In this document: positions 21,444-30,490 of the stretch, one piece after another
How the letters are laid out: the number at the start of each line of letters is the position of its first letter
Numbering within the stretch: position 1 is the first letter of the stretch
Assembly (NCBI GenBank): GCA_002708825.1
Contig: PAPF01000016.1
Coordinates: forward strand, 62,001-126,000
DNA length: 64,000 nucleotides
Direction: 5' to 3'
Source of the DNA: Phyllobacteriaceae bacterium
Lineage (GTDB): Bacteria > Pseudomonadota > Alphaproteobacteria > Rhizobiales > Rhizobiaceae
Translations under genes and position numbers: made by a program
The notes under the pieces: generated by a model
The model's database searches: none
Told to the model about the DNA's origin: nothing
The model's input: the letters and a program-made list of their open reading frames with translations, nothing else

Positions 21444-23009
21444 TCACTTCTTCCGGCCCGGAAGACCCGGCAGCTTCGGCCCGCCCAGCCCGGGCAGCCC
21501 GCCCGGCAGGCCCGGTCCGCCGAGACCCGGCAGTTTCGGCGCGCCGCCGCCACCCATGCCCATGGCCTCGGCCTGCTTCTGCAGCGCCTCCAGTTCCTTC
21601 GGGCTCATCTTCGACAGGTCCGGCATGCCGCCCATCCCGCCCATGCCACCGAGCCCCATCTTGCCGGCCATGCCGCCCATCAGGCCGCGCATCATGCCGC
21701 CCTTGCGGCCCTTGCCGCCCATGGCCTTCATCATGTCGGCCATCTGGCGATGCATCTTCAGGAGCTTGTTGATCTGCGCGGCATCCGTGCCCGAGCCCGC
21801 GGCAATGCGCTTCTTGCGGCTGTGCTTGAGCAGGTCCGGATTGGCCCGCTCGGCCGGCGTCATCGACTGGATGATGGCGATCTGGCGGCCGAACATCCTG
21901 TCGTCCATTCCGGCCGCGGCCATCTGGTCCTTCATCTTGCCCATGCCGGGCATCATCCCCATGATGCCGCCAAGGCCGCCCATCTTCTGCATCTGGCGAA
22001 GCTGGTCGGCGAGGTCGTTCAGGTCGAACTTCCCCTCCTGCATCTTCTTCGCCATGGCGGCGGCTTTTTCCTGGTCGATGGTCTCGGCAGCCTTTTCGAC
22101 AAGGCTGACGATATCGCCCATCCCGAGAATGCGGTCGGCGATGCGCTTGGGATGGAATTCCTCCAGCCCGTCCATCTTCTCGCCCGTGCCGATCAGCTTG
22201 ATCGGCTTGCCGGTGACCGCGCGCATGGAGAGCGCCGCGCCGCCGCGCCCGTCGCCGTCCATGCGGGTGAGCACGATGCCGGTGATGCCGACGCGCTCGT
22301 CGAAGCTGCGCGCCAGGTTGACCGCGTCCTGGCCGGTCAGCGAATCCGCGACCAGCAGGATCTCGTGCGGCGCCGACACCTTGCGGATATCGGCCATTTC
22401 CACCATCAGCGGCTCGTCGATATGGGTGCGCCCGGCCGTGTCGAGGATGACGACGTCATGGCCGCCCAGCTTCGCCGCCTGCACCGCGCGCTTCGCGATG
22501 GCGACCGGATCCTGCCCAGCCACGATGGGCAGTGTCGCCACGCCCGTCTGCTCGCCAAGCTGCTTGAGCTGCTCCTGCGCGGCCGGGCGGCGCGTGTCGA
22601 GCGAGGCCATGAGCACCTTCTTGCCCTGGCGCTCGGTCAGCCGCTTGGCGATCTTGCCGGTCGTCGTCGTCTTGCCCGAGCCCTGGAGACCGACCATCAT
22701 GACGACGACGGGCGCCGGGGCGTTCAGGTCGATGGCCTCGCCTTCGGAGCCCAGCATCTCGACCAGTTCGTCATGGACGATCTTGACGACCTGCTGGCCC
22801 GGCTTGATCGACTTGAGAACGTCCTGGCCGACGGCCTTGGAGCGCACCCGGTCAGTGAACGAGCGGACAACGTCGAGCGCCACGTCCGCCTCGATCAGCG
22901 CGCGGCGCACCTCGCGCAGCGCAGCGGAGACATCGGCCTCCGAGAGCGCGCCGCGGCCTGTCAGGCCGTTGAGGATTGATCCGAGCCGGTCGGATAAGCT
23001 TTCAAACAT
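21444..23009 (-). CDS. ffh: Signal recognition particle protein Ffh
   Basis: The 521-residue SRP GTPase targets nascent membrane proteins to the translocon together with SRP RNA. The N domain is followed by the G domain with GLQGSGKTTT (P-loop residues 107-114), DTAGR and TRMDGDGRGG. The methionine-rich M domain binds SRP RNA and signal sequences. The last 80 residues form a long Gly/Met/Pro/Leu tract (GMGGMGG, PGLGGPGLPGG) beyond the normal M domain. The gene heads the ffh-chorismate mutase-rpsP unit. Confidence 0.97.
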   Translation of the reverse strand: MFESLSDRLGSILNGLTGRGALSEADVSAALREVRRALIEADVALDVVRSFTDRVRSKAVGQDVLKSIKPGQQVVKIVHDELVEMLGSEGEAIDLNAPAPVVVMMVGLQGSGKTTTTGKIAKRLTERQGKKVLMASLDTRRPAAQEQLKQLGEQTGVATLPIVAGQDPVAIAKRAVQAAKLGGHDVVILDTAGRTHIDEPLMVEMADIRKVSAPHEILLVADSLTGQDAVNLARSFDERVGITGIVLTRMDGDGRGGAALSMRAVTGKPIKLIGTGEKMDGLEEFHPKRIADRILGMGDIVSLVEKAAETIDQEKAAAMAKKMQEGKFDLNDLADQLRQMQKMGGLGGIMGMMPGMGKMKDQMAAAGMDDRMFGRQIAIIQSMTPAERANPDLLKHSRKKRIAAGSGTDAAQINKLLKMHRQMADMMKAMGGKGRKGGMMRGLMGGMAGKMGLGGMGGMGGMPDLSKMSPKELEALQKQAEAMGMGGGGAPKLPGLGGPGLPGGLPGLGGPKLPGLPGRKK

Positions 23010-23392
23010 CGTCCAGTCCTTGGGTTCCGGGGTTTTTCACCACGGAGATAACCATCGCGAGGCAGGATTCCAATCGCCAAAGCGGAACGACACCCGGGGG
23101 CGCATCGCGCTGCCGGATGTTGACCTCCAGGTTTGCGGGGCGTCCCCGCCTCCTGGTCGGCGCGTCGGAGTTCTCACTCGTCGCGGAAAGTCGAAAGCGG
23201 TGCATAAACGCGCATGACTGCCGAGTCAACCGGGCATTTGCGGACCCTCTGCCTTGGGATTGACATGATCGGTTGCAGAAATCCCCACCGGCCTTGTCCG
23301 GCGTTTCGCGCGCCGGCCGGATGACAAAACCGGCAAACGCTGGCAAATTCATGCCGGGGCTGAAGAATCACTCTTTCCCGGAGGACGAATTG
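23010..23392. other. Intergenic region between divergent ffh and lytic transglycosylase genes
   Basis: This is the only gap over 300 bases. Both strands have open frames across parts of it, but none has a ribosome site, a recognisable domain or the third-position bias of a gene. It holds a candidate ffh promoter (23201-23229) and presumably the promoter of the transglycosylase gene, whose ribosome site GGAGG is at 23380-23384. I recognised no riboswitch or small RNA. Confidence 0.6.
23201..23229 (-). promoter_or_regulatory. Candidate sigma-70 promoter of the ffh unit
   Basis: On the minus strand TTGACT (23229-23224) is followed after exactly 17 bases by TATGCA (23206-23201). The -35 box is close to consensus and the -10 box is moderate. 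It lies about 190 bases upstream of the ffh start. This is a motif match only. Confidence 0.35.
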
Positions 23393-24202
23393 ATGACCAT
23401 CCGACGCCAAGCCATGGCCACGGCCGTAGCATGTGCCGTATTTCTGGCACCCGGCGCCGCCCTTGCAGCCCGGTGCGGAAATTCATCGGCCGGTTTCGAT
23501 GCATGGAAACAGCAGATGGCGGCCGAGGCGCAGGCCGGTGGCGTGGGACAGCGGGGCATCGCCGCCCTGATGGCAACGCGGTACGCCAACGATACCATCC
23601 GCGCCGACCGGGGCCAGAAGAGCTTCAAGTATACGCTCAAGAAGTTCATGCAGGTGCGCGGCGCACCGACCATTGTCGCCAAGGGCAAGCGTCTGAAGAA
23701 GTCGAAGGCTTCGCTGTTCAGGCAGCTCGAGGCCCAATACGGCGTGCCGCCCGGTCCGTTGATCGCCATCTGGGGCATGGAGACCGCATTCGGCGGCTTC
23801 CAGGGCAATTCCAACCTGATTTCGGCCACGGCAACGCTCGCCTATGATTGCCGCCGCTCCGATTTCTTCACCGGCCACCTGATGTCCGCCCTCAAGCTGG
23901 TCGATAGCGGCGTGCTGTCCAGTTCGACGGTCGGCGCCAAGCACGGCGAATGGGGCCAGACCCAGTTCCTGCCGGGCTCGGTCGCCCGCTACGGCGTCGA
24001 CTTTGACGGTGGCGGCTTGGACCTGTCGCGCTCGTCGGCCGACGCGCTGGCCTCCACGGCCAATTTCCTGCGCGCCCATGGCTGGCGCCGGGGCGCCGGA
24101 TACCAGCCGGGCCAGGCGAATTTCAGGGCCATCCAGGGCTGGAACGCCGCCGGCGTCTACCAGCAGGCCATCGCGATCATGGCAGCCGAGATCGACGGCT
24201 AG
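23393..24202 (+). CDS. Lytic murein transglycosylase, MltB/SLT family
   Basis: The 269-residue product is a secreted peptidoglycan lytic transglycosylase. It has a signal peptide ending near ALAARCG (about residue 27). The catalytic glutamate is in IWGMETAFGG, and the HGEWGQTQFLPGSVARYGVD segment is the MltB-type substrate-binding region. There is no lipobox, so it should be periplasmic rather than a lipoprotein. The ATG at 23393 is preceded by GGAGG at eight-base spacing. The gene ends at a bidirectional terminator. Confidence 0.92.
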   Translation: MTIRRQAMATAVACAVFLAPGAALAARCGNSSAGFDAWKQQMAAEAQAGGVGQRGIAALMATRYANDTIRADRGQKSFKYTLKKFMQVRGAPTIVAKGKRLKKSKASLFRQLEAQYGVPPGPLIAIWGMETAFGGFQGNSNLISATATLAYDCRRSDFFTGHLMSALKLVDSGVLSSSTVGAKHGEWGQTQFLPGSVARYGVDFDGGGLDLSRSSADALASTANFLRAHGWRRGAGYQPGQANFRAIQGWNAAGVYQQAIAIMAAEIDG

Positions 24203-24223
24203 GGAAACTGCCGGCGGATCGTC

Positions 24224-24254
24224 AAAAAGGCCGGGTGGTGAACCCGGCCTTTTT
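24224..24254. terminator. Bidirectional terminator between convergent genes
   Basis: A 13-base-pair stem, AAAAAGGCCGGGT (24224-24236) with ACCCGGCCTTTTT (24242-24254), has a five-base loop. A-tracts and T-tracts at both ends allow it to stop transcription from the transglycosylase gene on plus and from the NTF2-like gene on minus. Confidence 0.9.
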
Positions 24255-24277
24255 CCATGCCATCCCGGCAAGCCGGC

Positions 24278-24688
24278 TCAGAATCCTTCGCAGCGCTCGC
24301 CGTTTTCCGTTTGCAGGCTGCGCGCGATGCGCTCGCCCGAGAAGGTGAACACCTCGCGCACCTCCGCCTCGCTGTCGGCGAAGCGGTAGCAGACCAGCGC
24401 GGTGGCCGGGTTTCCCGGCTCAAGGAGCTTCCACTGGAGCGAGCCGCCGCGGATGGCCTCGCGCCATTCCGGCAGGCTCTCCAGGAATTCCTTCCGGGTC
24501 TGCTCGATGCCGATATCCTCCAGCACGAAGACGGCATCTTCGGCAAGGAGCGCGCTGACCGCGGTCTCGTCGCCAGCCTGCAGCGCGGCGTACCAGTTCT
24601 CCAGGATCGCGCGCGGGTCCGCGCTCACGGGCAATACCGCCGCCAGGAGCATGAACGTCAGGCTTGCCAGCCGAAGCAGTTGCATCAT
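24278..24688 (-). CDS. Secreted NTF2-like / SnoaL-like protein
   Basis: The 136-residue product has a signal peptide (about residues 1-23, ending PVSA-D) and an NTF2-like domain, shown by ILENWYAALQAGDETAVSALLAEDAVFV. Two cysteines remain in the mature part (C100 and C133). Proteins of this fold include small-molecule binders and isomerases, and no specific function can be assigned. The start at 24688 has AAGGA at eight-base spacing. It follows the carbonic anhydrase gene by 29 bases and probably shares its transcript. Confidence 0.75.
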   Translation of the reverse strand: MMQLLRLASLTFMLLAAVLPVSADPRAILENWYAALQAGDETAVSALLAEDAVFVLEDIGIEQTRKEFLESLPEWREAIRGGSLQWKLLEPGNPATALVCYRFADSEAEVREVFTFSGERIARSLQTENGERCEGF

Positions 24689-24717
24689 TTCCGTTTTCCT
24701 TCGTGGATCATGGCCGC

Positions 24718-25404
24718 TCAGGACTTCTCCTCTCCGGGCCTGTCCATCCCTTCGGGCAGCGCTTCGGGCGCAAGCCGTTCGAAATCGCCGCTTTGTGCGT
24801 TCATCACCCACAATTCACCGGTGGAAATGTCGAACCAGGCGCCGTGCAGCGCCAGCCGGCCCTTTTTCTCAAGGATGTCGACGCAGGGAAAACTGCGCAG
24901 GTTCTGGAGCGAGTAGCGGATCGAGATGCGTTCCAGCGCGGTCTTTTTTTCCGTGCCGGTCATGAAGGTATAGGATCCGACCGCCTCGGAGGCCGGACCG
25001 AGCAGGCCCATCCACTTGCCGATGAAATCGCCCGGCGACAGGGGCTCCGCGCCGCTCGTCAGCGCCGCCGAGATGCCCCCGCAGCGTCCGTGGCCGAGCA
25101 CGAGGATGTTCTTCACCTTCAGGCTCTGCACGGCGAATTCCAGTGCCGCGGAGGTGGAATGATACTCGCCGTCAGGCTTGTAGGGCGGCACGAGGTTGGC
25201 GACATTGCGCACGACGAACAGTTCGCCCGGCAGCGCGTTGAAGATGATCTCCGGCGCCGCGCGTGAATCGCAACAGGCGATCACCATGGTTTCCGGCTTC
25301 TGGCCTTCCCGCGCAAGCGTCTGGTAGCGCTCGGATTCCACCGCGAACCGCCCCTGCATGAAATCGCGGTAGCCCTGGGCAAGGGAAGTGGGAAAAGCGT
25401 GCAT
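24718..25404 (-). CDS. Beta-class carbonic anhydrase
   Basis: The 228-residue enzyme interconverts CO2 and bicarbonate. The zinc ligands are C44 in ACCDSR, H105 and C108 in LGHGRCGG, and the catalytic dyad is D46 and R48. A second cysteine, C45, occupies the position that is usually Ser in the CxDSR motif. There is no signal peptide, so it should be cytoplasmic. Length is normal for the bacterial plant-type beta class. Confidence 0.95.
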   Translation of the reverse strand: MHAFPTSLAQGYRDFMQGRFAVESERYQTLAREGQKPETMVIACCDSRAAPEIIFNALPGELFVVRNVANLVPPYKPDGEYHSTSAALEFAVQSLKVKNILVLGHGRCGGISAALTSGAEPLSPGDFIGKWMGLLGPASEAVGSYTFMTGTEKKTALERISIRYSLQNLRSFPCVDILEKKGRLALHGAWFDISTGELWVMNAQSGDFERLAPEALPEGMDRPGEEKS

Positions 25405-25460
25405 GGTCTGCGCCTCTGGTCCGTTGCTGTGCCCCGATCAATCCGTCCGGGGCACGCATG

Positions 25461-26222
25461 TCAAGCGCGAATGCAGATCGGGATGCCGTGCGTGTCGGCA
25501 AGCGGCGGATCGGGAAACGGCGTTGTCAGCCCCTTTTCGTGGCGCCTGGCGATCATCAGGCAGGCAAGCGCATCCAGGCAATCGTCCGCGGCGGCACCAG
25601 GCGGCGGGGGCACCTCCACGAGGGCAGCGTCGAGACCGCAAGACAGCAGCAGGGCGCGGCGCTCCGCCATGCCCGGTGGATGCAGCCGTCCCTTCACCTT
25701 CTTCGGCTCTGTCATGGCGCTTTCGCCGTTCAGCCGCCAGAACGCCAGTTCCGGATGACATTCGATCACCCGCTCCCGCAGACCGGTGTCGGCGAGAAGC
25801 AGCGCGTCGATTTCACGTATCCTGGGAAACAGCGTGAAGGCCTGAAAAGCGAGGCCGCGCGGCGGGTCGGAGGTCTCGCGCGCCACCCTGTCGGCGCGGC
25901 CGCGCGCCGCGCGCATCGCCTCCCAGTCGGCAAACGGCCCCGGCTCGGCATAGACGGCGGCGCGCGAGGGAATGGAAAAGACGCTCGACTGGCGTGCCCC
26001 CAGCAGCGGGCGGATGGCCTGTTCCGGACCACGGCCGCCGCGCCCGATGCGGTCGGGGAGGCCGACCGGCATGTCCACGGCGATGATGGCATTCGCCCCG
26101 ACGGCGCGGACCAGGTCGGCAAACGCGGCGAAGACGGACAGCACTGGCGGCGCGCCCGGCTGCTCGATGGCCGCCACCCAGCCGGCCTTGCAACCGTCGG
26201 CTCCGGCCAGCACGCATGTCAC
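25461..26222 (-). CDS. DUF429 domain protein, predicted RNase H-like nuclease
   Basis: The 253-residue product matches the DUF429 family, predicted to have an RNase H-like fold. The family signature appears as GADGCKAGWVAAI at the N-terminus, AVDMPVGLP and, towards the C-terminus, DCLDALACL. No biochemical activity is established for the family as far as I know. The start is a GTG whose sequence GTGA overlaps the pdxY stop by four bases, so translation is coupled to pdxY. Confidence 0.82.
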   Translation of the reverse strand: MTCVLAGADGCKAGWVAAIEQPGAPPVLSVFAAFADLVRAVGANAIIAVDMPVGLPDRIGRGGRGPEQAIRPLLGARQSSVFSIPSRAAVYAEPGPFADWEAMRAARGRADRVARETSDPPRGLAFQAFTLFPRIREIDALLLADTGLRERVIECHPELAFWRLNGESAMTEPKKVKGRLHPPGMAERRALLLSCGLDAALVEVPPPPGAAADDCLDALACLMIARRHEKGLTTPFPDPPLADTHGIPICIRA

Positions 26223-27091
26223 GGCTTCACCCGCCCGGGCGCCGGACGGGCAAGCTGGCGCAGCGTGACCATGGCCATCGGATGTTTCAGGCTGTCGGCC
26301 TCCTGCTCGAGCAGCAATTCGTCCGATCCGGCCCTGACCGACCGGCCGAGAACCTCGAAGACGGCGGCGGTTGCCTTTTCCAGCGCCCTGCTCTCGTCTT
26401 CGCCGATGAGCAGCCTGGCCAGGAACAGCGCGGCCGTCAGGTCGCCGGGCCCGTTGGGCGCATTCTCCACAAGCCGGTGCTCTGCCAGCAGGGCGCGCTT
26501 GCCCGTCACCAGCAGGTTGGCCGTCGCGTCCGCCATCATCGCATGGGCCGATGTGACGAGCATCCGCGCCGGCCCGGCTTGCGCTGCCGCGCGCAGGATG
26601 TCGGCATTGGTCTCGAGCGGCCTTCCGGCCAGCCATTCCAGCTCGAACCGGTTCGGCGTGGCGATGTCCGCCAGCGGCAGGAGCCGGTCGCGGATCGCCA
26701 TCGCCGTCGCTTCCGGCACATAGAGGCCCGTCCGGTCACCGATCACCGGGTCGCAGACATGGATGAGCCCCGGATTGTCTTTTCGCAGCGCCACGACCAG
26801 GTCCGCGACGGCACCGGCCTGCGACGCATCGCCGAGATAGCCTGTCAGGACGGCGCCGAGTTCGCCCCGCCATGGCGCGCGCGCCAGGTCCTGCATGAAG
26901 CCCCGGAACTGGTCCGGCGGAGGCACGATGCGCGTCGCCGGTCCGTGGCCCGGATGCCAGGGCAGGATCACGGTCGGTGCCGCCCAGACCGGAAAGCCCA
27001 GCGTCTCCAGCGCGAAGACGGCGGCGCGGTTACCCACCGAGCCGCGCGCGACATGGCTGGAGATCACCAGAACCGCCCTGCGTTCAGCCAT
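26219..27091 (-). CDS. pdxY: Pyridoxal kinase
   Basis: The 290-residue ribokinase-like enzyme phosphorylates pyridoxal in the vitamin B6 salvage pathway. Diagnostic segments are ISSHVARGSVGNRAA at the N-terminus, HPGHG, CDPVIGDRTGLYV and the anion-hole motif GPGDLTAAL near residue 228. Length is typical. It is divergent from the GNAT gene and overlaps the downstream DUF429 gene by four bases. Confidence 0.93.
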   Translation of the reverse strand: MAERRAVLVISSHVARGSVGNRAAVFALETLGFPVWAAPTVILPWHPGHGPATRIVPPPDQFRGFMQDLARAPWRGELGAVLTGYLGDASQAGAVADLVVALRKDNPGLIHVCDPVIGDRTGLYVPEATAMAIRDRLLPLADIATPNRFELEWLAGRPLETNADILRAAAQAGPARMLVTSAHAMMADATANLLVTGKRALLAEHRLVENAPNGPGDLTAALFLARLLIGEDESRALEKATAAVFEVLGRSVRAGSDELLLEQEADSLKHPMAMVTLRQLARPAPGRVKP

Positions 27092-27225
27092 GCCCGCCTT
27101 CCCTTCGACTTCATCAGGTCCGGCCCGTTATGGCACGCAAGGACGCCTGCGAACAGGACAAGACTGTGGGGACTGCGAAGGTGCATCTTGGCGAGGCTCA
27201 AACTCTCCATTAAGGTTAAGAAACC

Positions 27226-27732
27226 ATGAACACGCTGAGCATCGACATCCGCCGGGCGGAACCCGAAGACGCAAGCGCCATCTCCGATGTGCATCATCAC
27301 GCTTGGACCGGCGCCTATGCGGGGATCATCCCGCACGGCGCGCTGTCGCGCATGATTGCCCGGCGCGGTGTGCGGTGGTGGGACCATGCCATCCGCCGCG
27401 CCGCCTCGGTGCTGGTCGTGGAAATCGGCGGCGTGGTCGCCGGCTACGCGACGCTCGGGCGGAACCGGGCGAAGGAACTGGCCCAGCAGGGCGAGATCTA
27501 CGAGCTTTACGTCCTTCCCGAATACCAGGGCATCGGCCTCGGCTCGCGCCTGTTCGACGCCGCACGTTCGACGCTGGCCGATCACGGTCTCAAGGGGCTG
27601 GTTGTCTGGGCACTGGAGGACAACGAGATCGCCCAGCGCTTCTACTTCGCCCATGGTGGCGAGGATGTTGCCGAAGGCGTCGAGGTTTTCGATTCCAAGG
27701 CCCTGCGCAAGGTCGCCTTCGTCTGGAACTGA
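27226..27732 (+). CDS. GNAT family N-acetyltransferase
   Basis: The 168-residue product is a single GNAT domain. The acetyl-CoA binding motif A is [15 protein letters not shown], preceded by YELYVLP, and motif B contains [19 protein letters not shown]. The N-terminal [20 protein letters not shown] is typical of the RimI/phosphinothricin-acetyltransferase-like group. The substrate is unknown. It lies upstream of ppa with a 106-base gap. Confidence 0.88.
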   Translation: MNTLSIDIRRAEPEDASAISDVHHHAWTGAYAGIIPHGALSRMIARRGVRWWDHAIRRAASVLVVEIGGVVAGYATLGRNRAKELAQQGEIYELYVLPEYQGIGLGSRLFDAARSTLADHGLKGLVVWALEDNEIAQRFYFAHGGEDVAEGVEVFDSKALRKVAFVWN

Positions 27733-27838
27733 CTGCGGTTTTCGCGGCAACGCCGCAATCCGTCTTGGACTTATGCGGCATTGCACAATCGCCTGTGCTC
27801 GTCTATCGGGGATGCAACGACAAACCCCGGAGAGATCC

Positions 27839-28366
27839 ATGCGCATAGACGCCATTTCCATCGGCAAGAACCCGCCGGAAGACATCAACGTCATCATCGA
27901 GGTTCAGGTCGGCGGCCATCCGATCAAGTACGAGATGGACAAGGAAGCCGGCACCCTCGTCGTCGACCGCTTCCTCTACACGCCGATGACCTATCCCGGC
28001 AATTACGGCTTCGTGCCGCATACCCTGTCGGAGGACGGCGACCCGATCGACGTGCTCGTCTGCAACACGCGCCCGCTGGTTCCCGGTTGCGTCATCAATG
28101 TGCGCCCCATCGGCGTTCTGGTGATGGAGGATGACGGCGGCAAGGACGAGAAGATCCTCGCCGTGCCGACCCACAAGCTGACAAAGCGCTATGACGGCGT
28201 TGCCAATTACGACGACCTGCCGGAGATCACGCTCAAGCAGATCGAGCATTTCTTCGAGCACTACAAGGATCTCGAACCCGGCAAGTGGGTCAAGATCGGC
28301 GGCTGGCAGGACGCCGAGGCGGCCCGCAACATGATCGTCGAGGCCATCGAGCGCGCCAAGGCCTGA
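27839..28366 (+). CDS. ppa: Inorganic pyrophosphatase, family I
   Basis: The 175-residue enzyme hydrolyses pyrophosphate, pulling biosynthetic reactions forward. The active-site segments are [31 protein letters not shown] (the three metal-binding aspartates) and [11 protein letters not shown]. Length is normal for the soluble bacterial hexameric type. The ATG at 27839 follows CCCCGGAGAGATCC, which contains GGAG. A strong terminator follows. Confidence 0.97.
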   Translation: MRIDAISIGKNPPEDINVIIEVQVGGHPIKYEMDKEAGTLVVDRFLYTPMTYPGNYGFVPHTLSEDGDPIDVLVCNTRPLVPGCVINVRPIGVLVMEDDGGKDEKILAVPTHKLTKRYDGVANYDDLPEITLKQIEHFFEHYKDLEPGKWVKIGGWQDAEAARNMIVEAIERAKA

Positions 28367-28394
28367 CGCCGCGCCGCGCAGGACCTGACATCGG

Positions 28395-28425
28395 AAAGGC
28401 CGGGCCCTGCGGGTCCGGCCTTTTT
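28395..28425 (+). terminator. Rho-independent terminator of ppa
   Basis: A 13-pair stem starting AAAGGCCGGGCCC and returning GGGTCCGGCCTTT, with one G-T pair and a TGC loop, runs into a five-T tract at 28421-28425. It is 28 bases after the ppa stop and next to the convergent gene at 28439. Confidence 0.9.
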
Positions 28426-28438
28426 CATGGCCTCGACT

Positions 28439-29038
28439 TCACTCCGGTTCCCGCCGGTGCCGCGAGACGCCAGGAAGGGCCACGCTGCCGGCGCGCACGA
28501 GGGGTTCGTCGCGCCAGCAGGCAAAGTCGCGGGCATGGGCATCGGCAAGGTCGCGGGCCTGCTGGTTGTGGTCCGGATTGCCCGTGGCAACCACGTAACC
28601 GACGACACAGCCCTCATGGATTCCGGGTTGGCCGACCTTCTCGACCACCAGCACCTGGACCGACTTGTCCGGATCGCCGGAGGAAACCGTCCAGCGGTGG
28701 ATCGTGGCGAAGGGAATGCCGCCCTCCATGCGCCACTCGATCGTGTCTGACACGGAATTGAAACCGCCGAAACTCTCCCAGCCGTCCGGCTGGCCTTCGG
28801 GCGGGAAGCCGTAGAAAAGGCTCTCCCGGGCGTCGCCATAGGAGAGGTGGACCGGGTAATCGCCAAGGCCGGGGCAAAGCAGTTCGGCCCAGTCGCCGCC
28901 TTCATCCTCGGAGGCTTGCGCCGTCACCGTGCAGCCGTTCTGCGTATCGATCTTCGTATAGGCGCTTTCGGGCGCGGCTGCCGACGGCGCGTTCATGGCG
29001 AGCAGCAGGCAAACGGCGGAACACAGGACTTGGCGCAT
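28439..29038 (-). CDS. Secreted protein of unknown family
   Basis: I do not recognise the family of this 199-residue protein. It begins with a signal peptide (about residues 1-22, ending PSAAA). The mature part has four cysteines, C36, C55, C144 and C174, which could form two disulfides in the periplasm. It is rich in aromatic and acidic residues (CPGLGDYPVHLSYGDAR, IEWRMEGGIPFATIHRW). The start at 29038 is chosen because GGAG stands nine bases upstream; an ATG at 29047 directly abuts that element. It is monocistronic, or follows the DUF167 gene by 62 bases. Confidence 0.7.
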   Translation of the reverse strand: MRQVLCSAVCLLLAMNAPSAAAPESAYTKIDTQNGCTVTAQASEDEGGDWAELLCPGLGDYPVHLSYGDARESLFYGFPPEGQPDGWESFGGFNSVSDTIEWRMEGGIPFATIHRWTVSSGDPDKSVQVLVVEKVGQPGIHEGCVVGYVVATGNPDHNQQARDLADAHARDFACWRDEPLVRAGSVALPGVSRHRREPE

Positions 29039-29100
29039 CGGCGGCATCTCCGAAAGACTGGACCGGACCCAGATTGCCAGACACGGCGGCCAAGGGACAG

Positions 29101-29418
29101 TCAGTTTTCGCCGGTGAGGTCCACAACCTTGCGCGTCAATGCAGCGCTGTCACCCGCAACAGAAACGGTCTTCAGCCGTGCGGTCGCGCCACCCGTCACC
29201 GAAACTGTCGAGACGGGCACGCCCAGCCACTTCGCGACGAGCTTTTCCAGTGCCGCATTGGCCTTGCCCTTTTCAGGCACCGCGCGCACCCGCGCCTTCA
29301 GGTGCACCGATCCGTCCGATGCCGCGCCCAGCCCGTCGACCGCGTCGTGCGCCGCCCTCGGCGTCAGGCGCACGAAGATATCGACGCCCGCGCCGGTCTG
29401 ACGGTGGCAGCAGCTCAC
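29101..29418 (-). CDS. DUF167 (YggU) family protein
   Basis: The 105-residue protein shows the DUF167 pattern: [13 protein letters not shown] near the N-terminus and [24 protein letters not shown] in the middle. The family has a small alpha/beta fold of unknown function. Its start codon overlaps the stop of the YggT-type gene upstream (29415-29418), the conserved YggT-YggU order of proteobacteria, so the two are translationally coupled. Confidence 0.9.
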   Translation of the reverse strand: MSCCHRQTGAGVDIFVRLTPRAAHDAVDGLGAASDGSVHLKARVRAVPEKGKANAALEKLVAKWLGVPVSTVSVTGGATARLKTVSVAGDSAALTRKVVDLTGEN

Positions 29419-29705
29419 AGCACGGCAGGGGCGATGGTCGTCCAGATGAATTGCTGCAGGAAGAAGATGGCCAGGAACAGGATGATCGGCGACAGGTCAA
29501 TGCCGCCAAGATCGGGCAGGATCCGCCGGATCGGCCGCAGCAGCGGTTCGGTCGCCTTGTAGAGGAAATCGCCGATCAGCGCGACGAACTGGTTGCGCGA
29601 ATTGATCACGTTGAAGGCGAACAGCCAGGAATAGATCACCATGGCGATCAGGATCCAGGAATAGATGTCCAGCGCCAGGTCGATGGTGCGTAAGAGGGCT
29701 AGCAT
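29415..29705 (-). CDS. YggT family membrane protein
   Basis: The 96-residue protein has two hydrophobic segments (about residues 5-28 and 72-90) around the conserved family motif [22 protein letters not shown]. YggT proteins are inner-membrane proteins with a proposed role in osmotic or turgor response and division. The ATG at 29705 is used; an in-frame GTG at 29711 is possible. It overlaps DUF167 by four bases. Confidence 0.92.
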   Translation of the reverse strand: MLALLRTIDLALDIYSWILIAMVIYSWLFAFNVINSRNQFVALIGDFLYKATEPLLRPIRRILPDLGGIDLSPIILFLAIFFLQQFIWTTIAPAVL

Positions 29706-29813
29706 GGTCACGGTCCGTTGGTCGTTTCCTGCATTTAGCCACTGGACGGGCAGGCGGCAAGCCCACGGCCCTGGATGGGACCCGCGAAGCGCATCCCGCG
29801 CCGATGCTTTTGC

Positions 29814-29842
29814 TTGACAGCACGCATGGCGCTCACATAAAT
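29814..29842 (+). promoter_or_regulatory. Promoter of tRNA-Ala
   Basis: A perfect -35 box TTGACA (29814-29819) is followed after 17 bases by ATAAAT (29837-29842), or after 16 bases by CATAAA. The predicted start point falls about 8 bases before the mature tRNA end. Confidence 0.65.
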
Positions 29843-29857
29843 GCGCCTCACTGGAAC

Positions 29858-29933
<76 letters not shown>

Positions 29934-29973
29934 GTTTTCCGCCAGAAACGAATGACCGCCGCAGGCTCCGGCA

Positions 29974-30420
29974 TCAGCACCAGGGTTCGCGCCGGCCGGT
30001 CCACACCCGTGCCAGCCCCGCGTCGACGAGCATGGCGCCGGCTGTCCGCCCCGCGATGTTGAAGCGTCCGAGCGTCCGGCCGTAGCGGTCCTGCCCGTGC
30101 CTAGTCAGCACCCAGTCGTGTGAGTTGAGGATCGCGGCCAGGCGCAGCCGCGCCTCCTGCGCCAGCGCCGCCTCGTGACGGCAGCCCGGATCGGCCAGTT
30201 CCGGCGCATCGATCCCTTCGAGACGGATCTTCTCCCCCCGCAGCCAGACAGTGTCACCATCGACCACGCAGGTATGGCGCTTGCCGCTGCCACAGATGTC
30301 GAAGGATGCGCGATCCGCCCATGCCGGACCTGTTGTGGAAACCGCCAGCCCGAGGAAAGCGGTGATGCCGACGGCGGCACATGCCGCACGCGGACGCCTG
30401 ATTCGTGAAATCCATGCCAT
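29974..30420 (-). CDS. Secreted thermonuclease (SNase-like) family protein
   Basis: The 148-residue product is a second short SNase-fold protein with a signal peptide (about residues 12-36, ending PAWA). The core motifs are [30 protein letters not shown] and [10 protein letters not shown], closer to the classical SNase active site than the protein at 22-459. Four cysteines in the mature region suggest disulfides. The ATG at 30420 is the first in frame that gives the full signal peptide. It lies on the opposite strand just past the tRNA, with no repeat of the tRNA end to suggest integration. Confidence 0.82.
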   Translation of the reverse strand: MAWISRIRRPRAACAAVGITAFLGLAVSTTGPAWADRASFDICGSGKRHTCVVDGDTVWLRGEKIRLEGIDAPELADPGCRHEAALAQEARLRLAAILNSHDWVLTRHGQDRYGRTLGRFNIAGRTAGAMLVDAGLARVWTGRREPWC

Positions 30421-30490
30421 GCCGGCATGAAATCACGTATATCACTAATGTTTCAATTACTGCTGTTTGGCGCGGCCGGCATGCCCGCGC

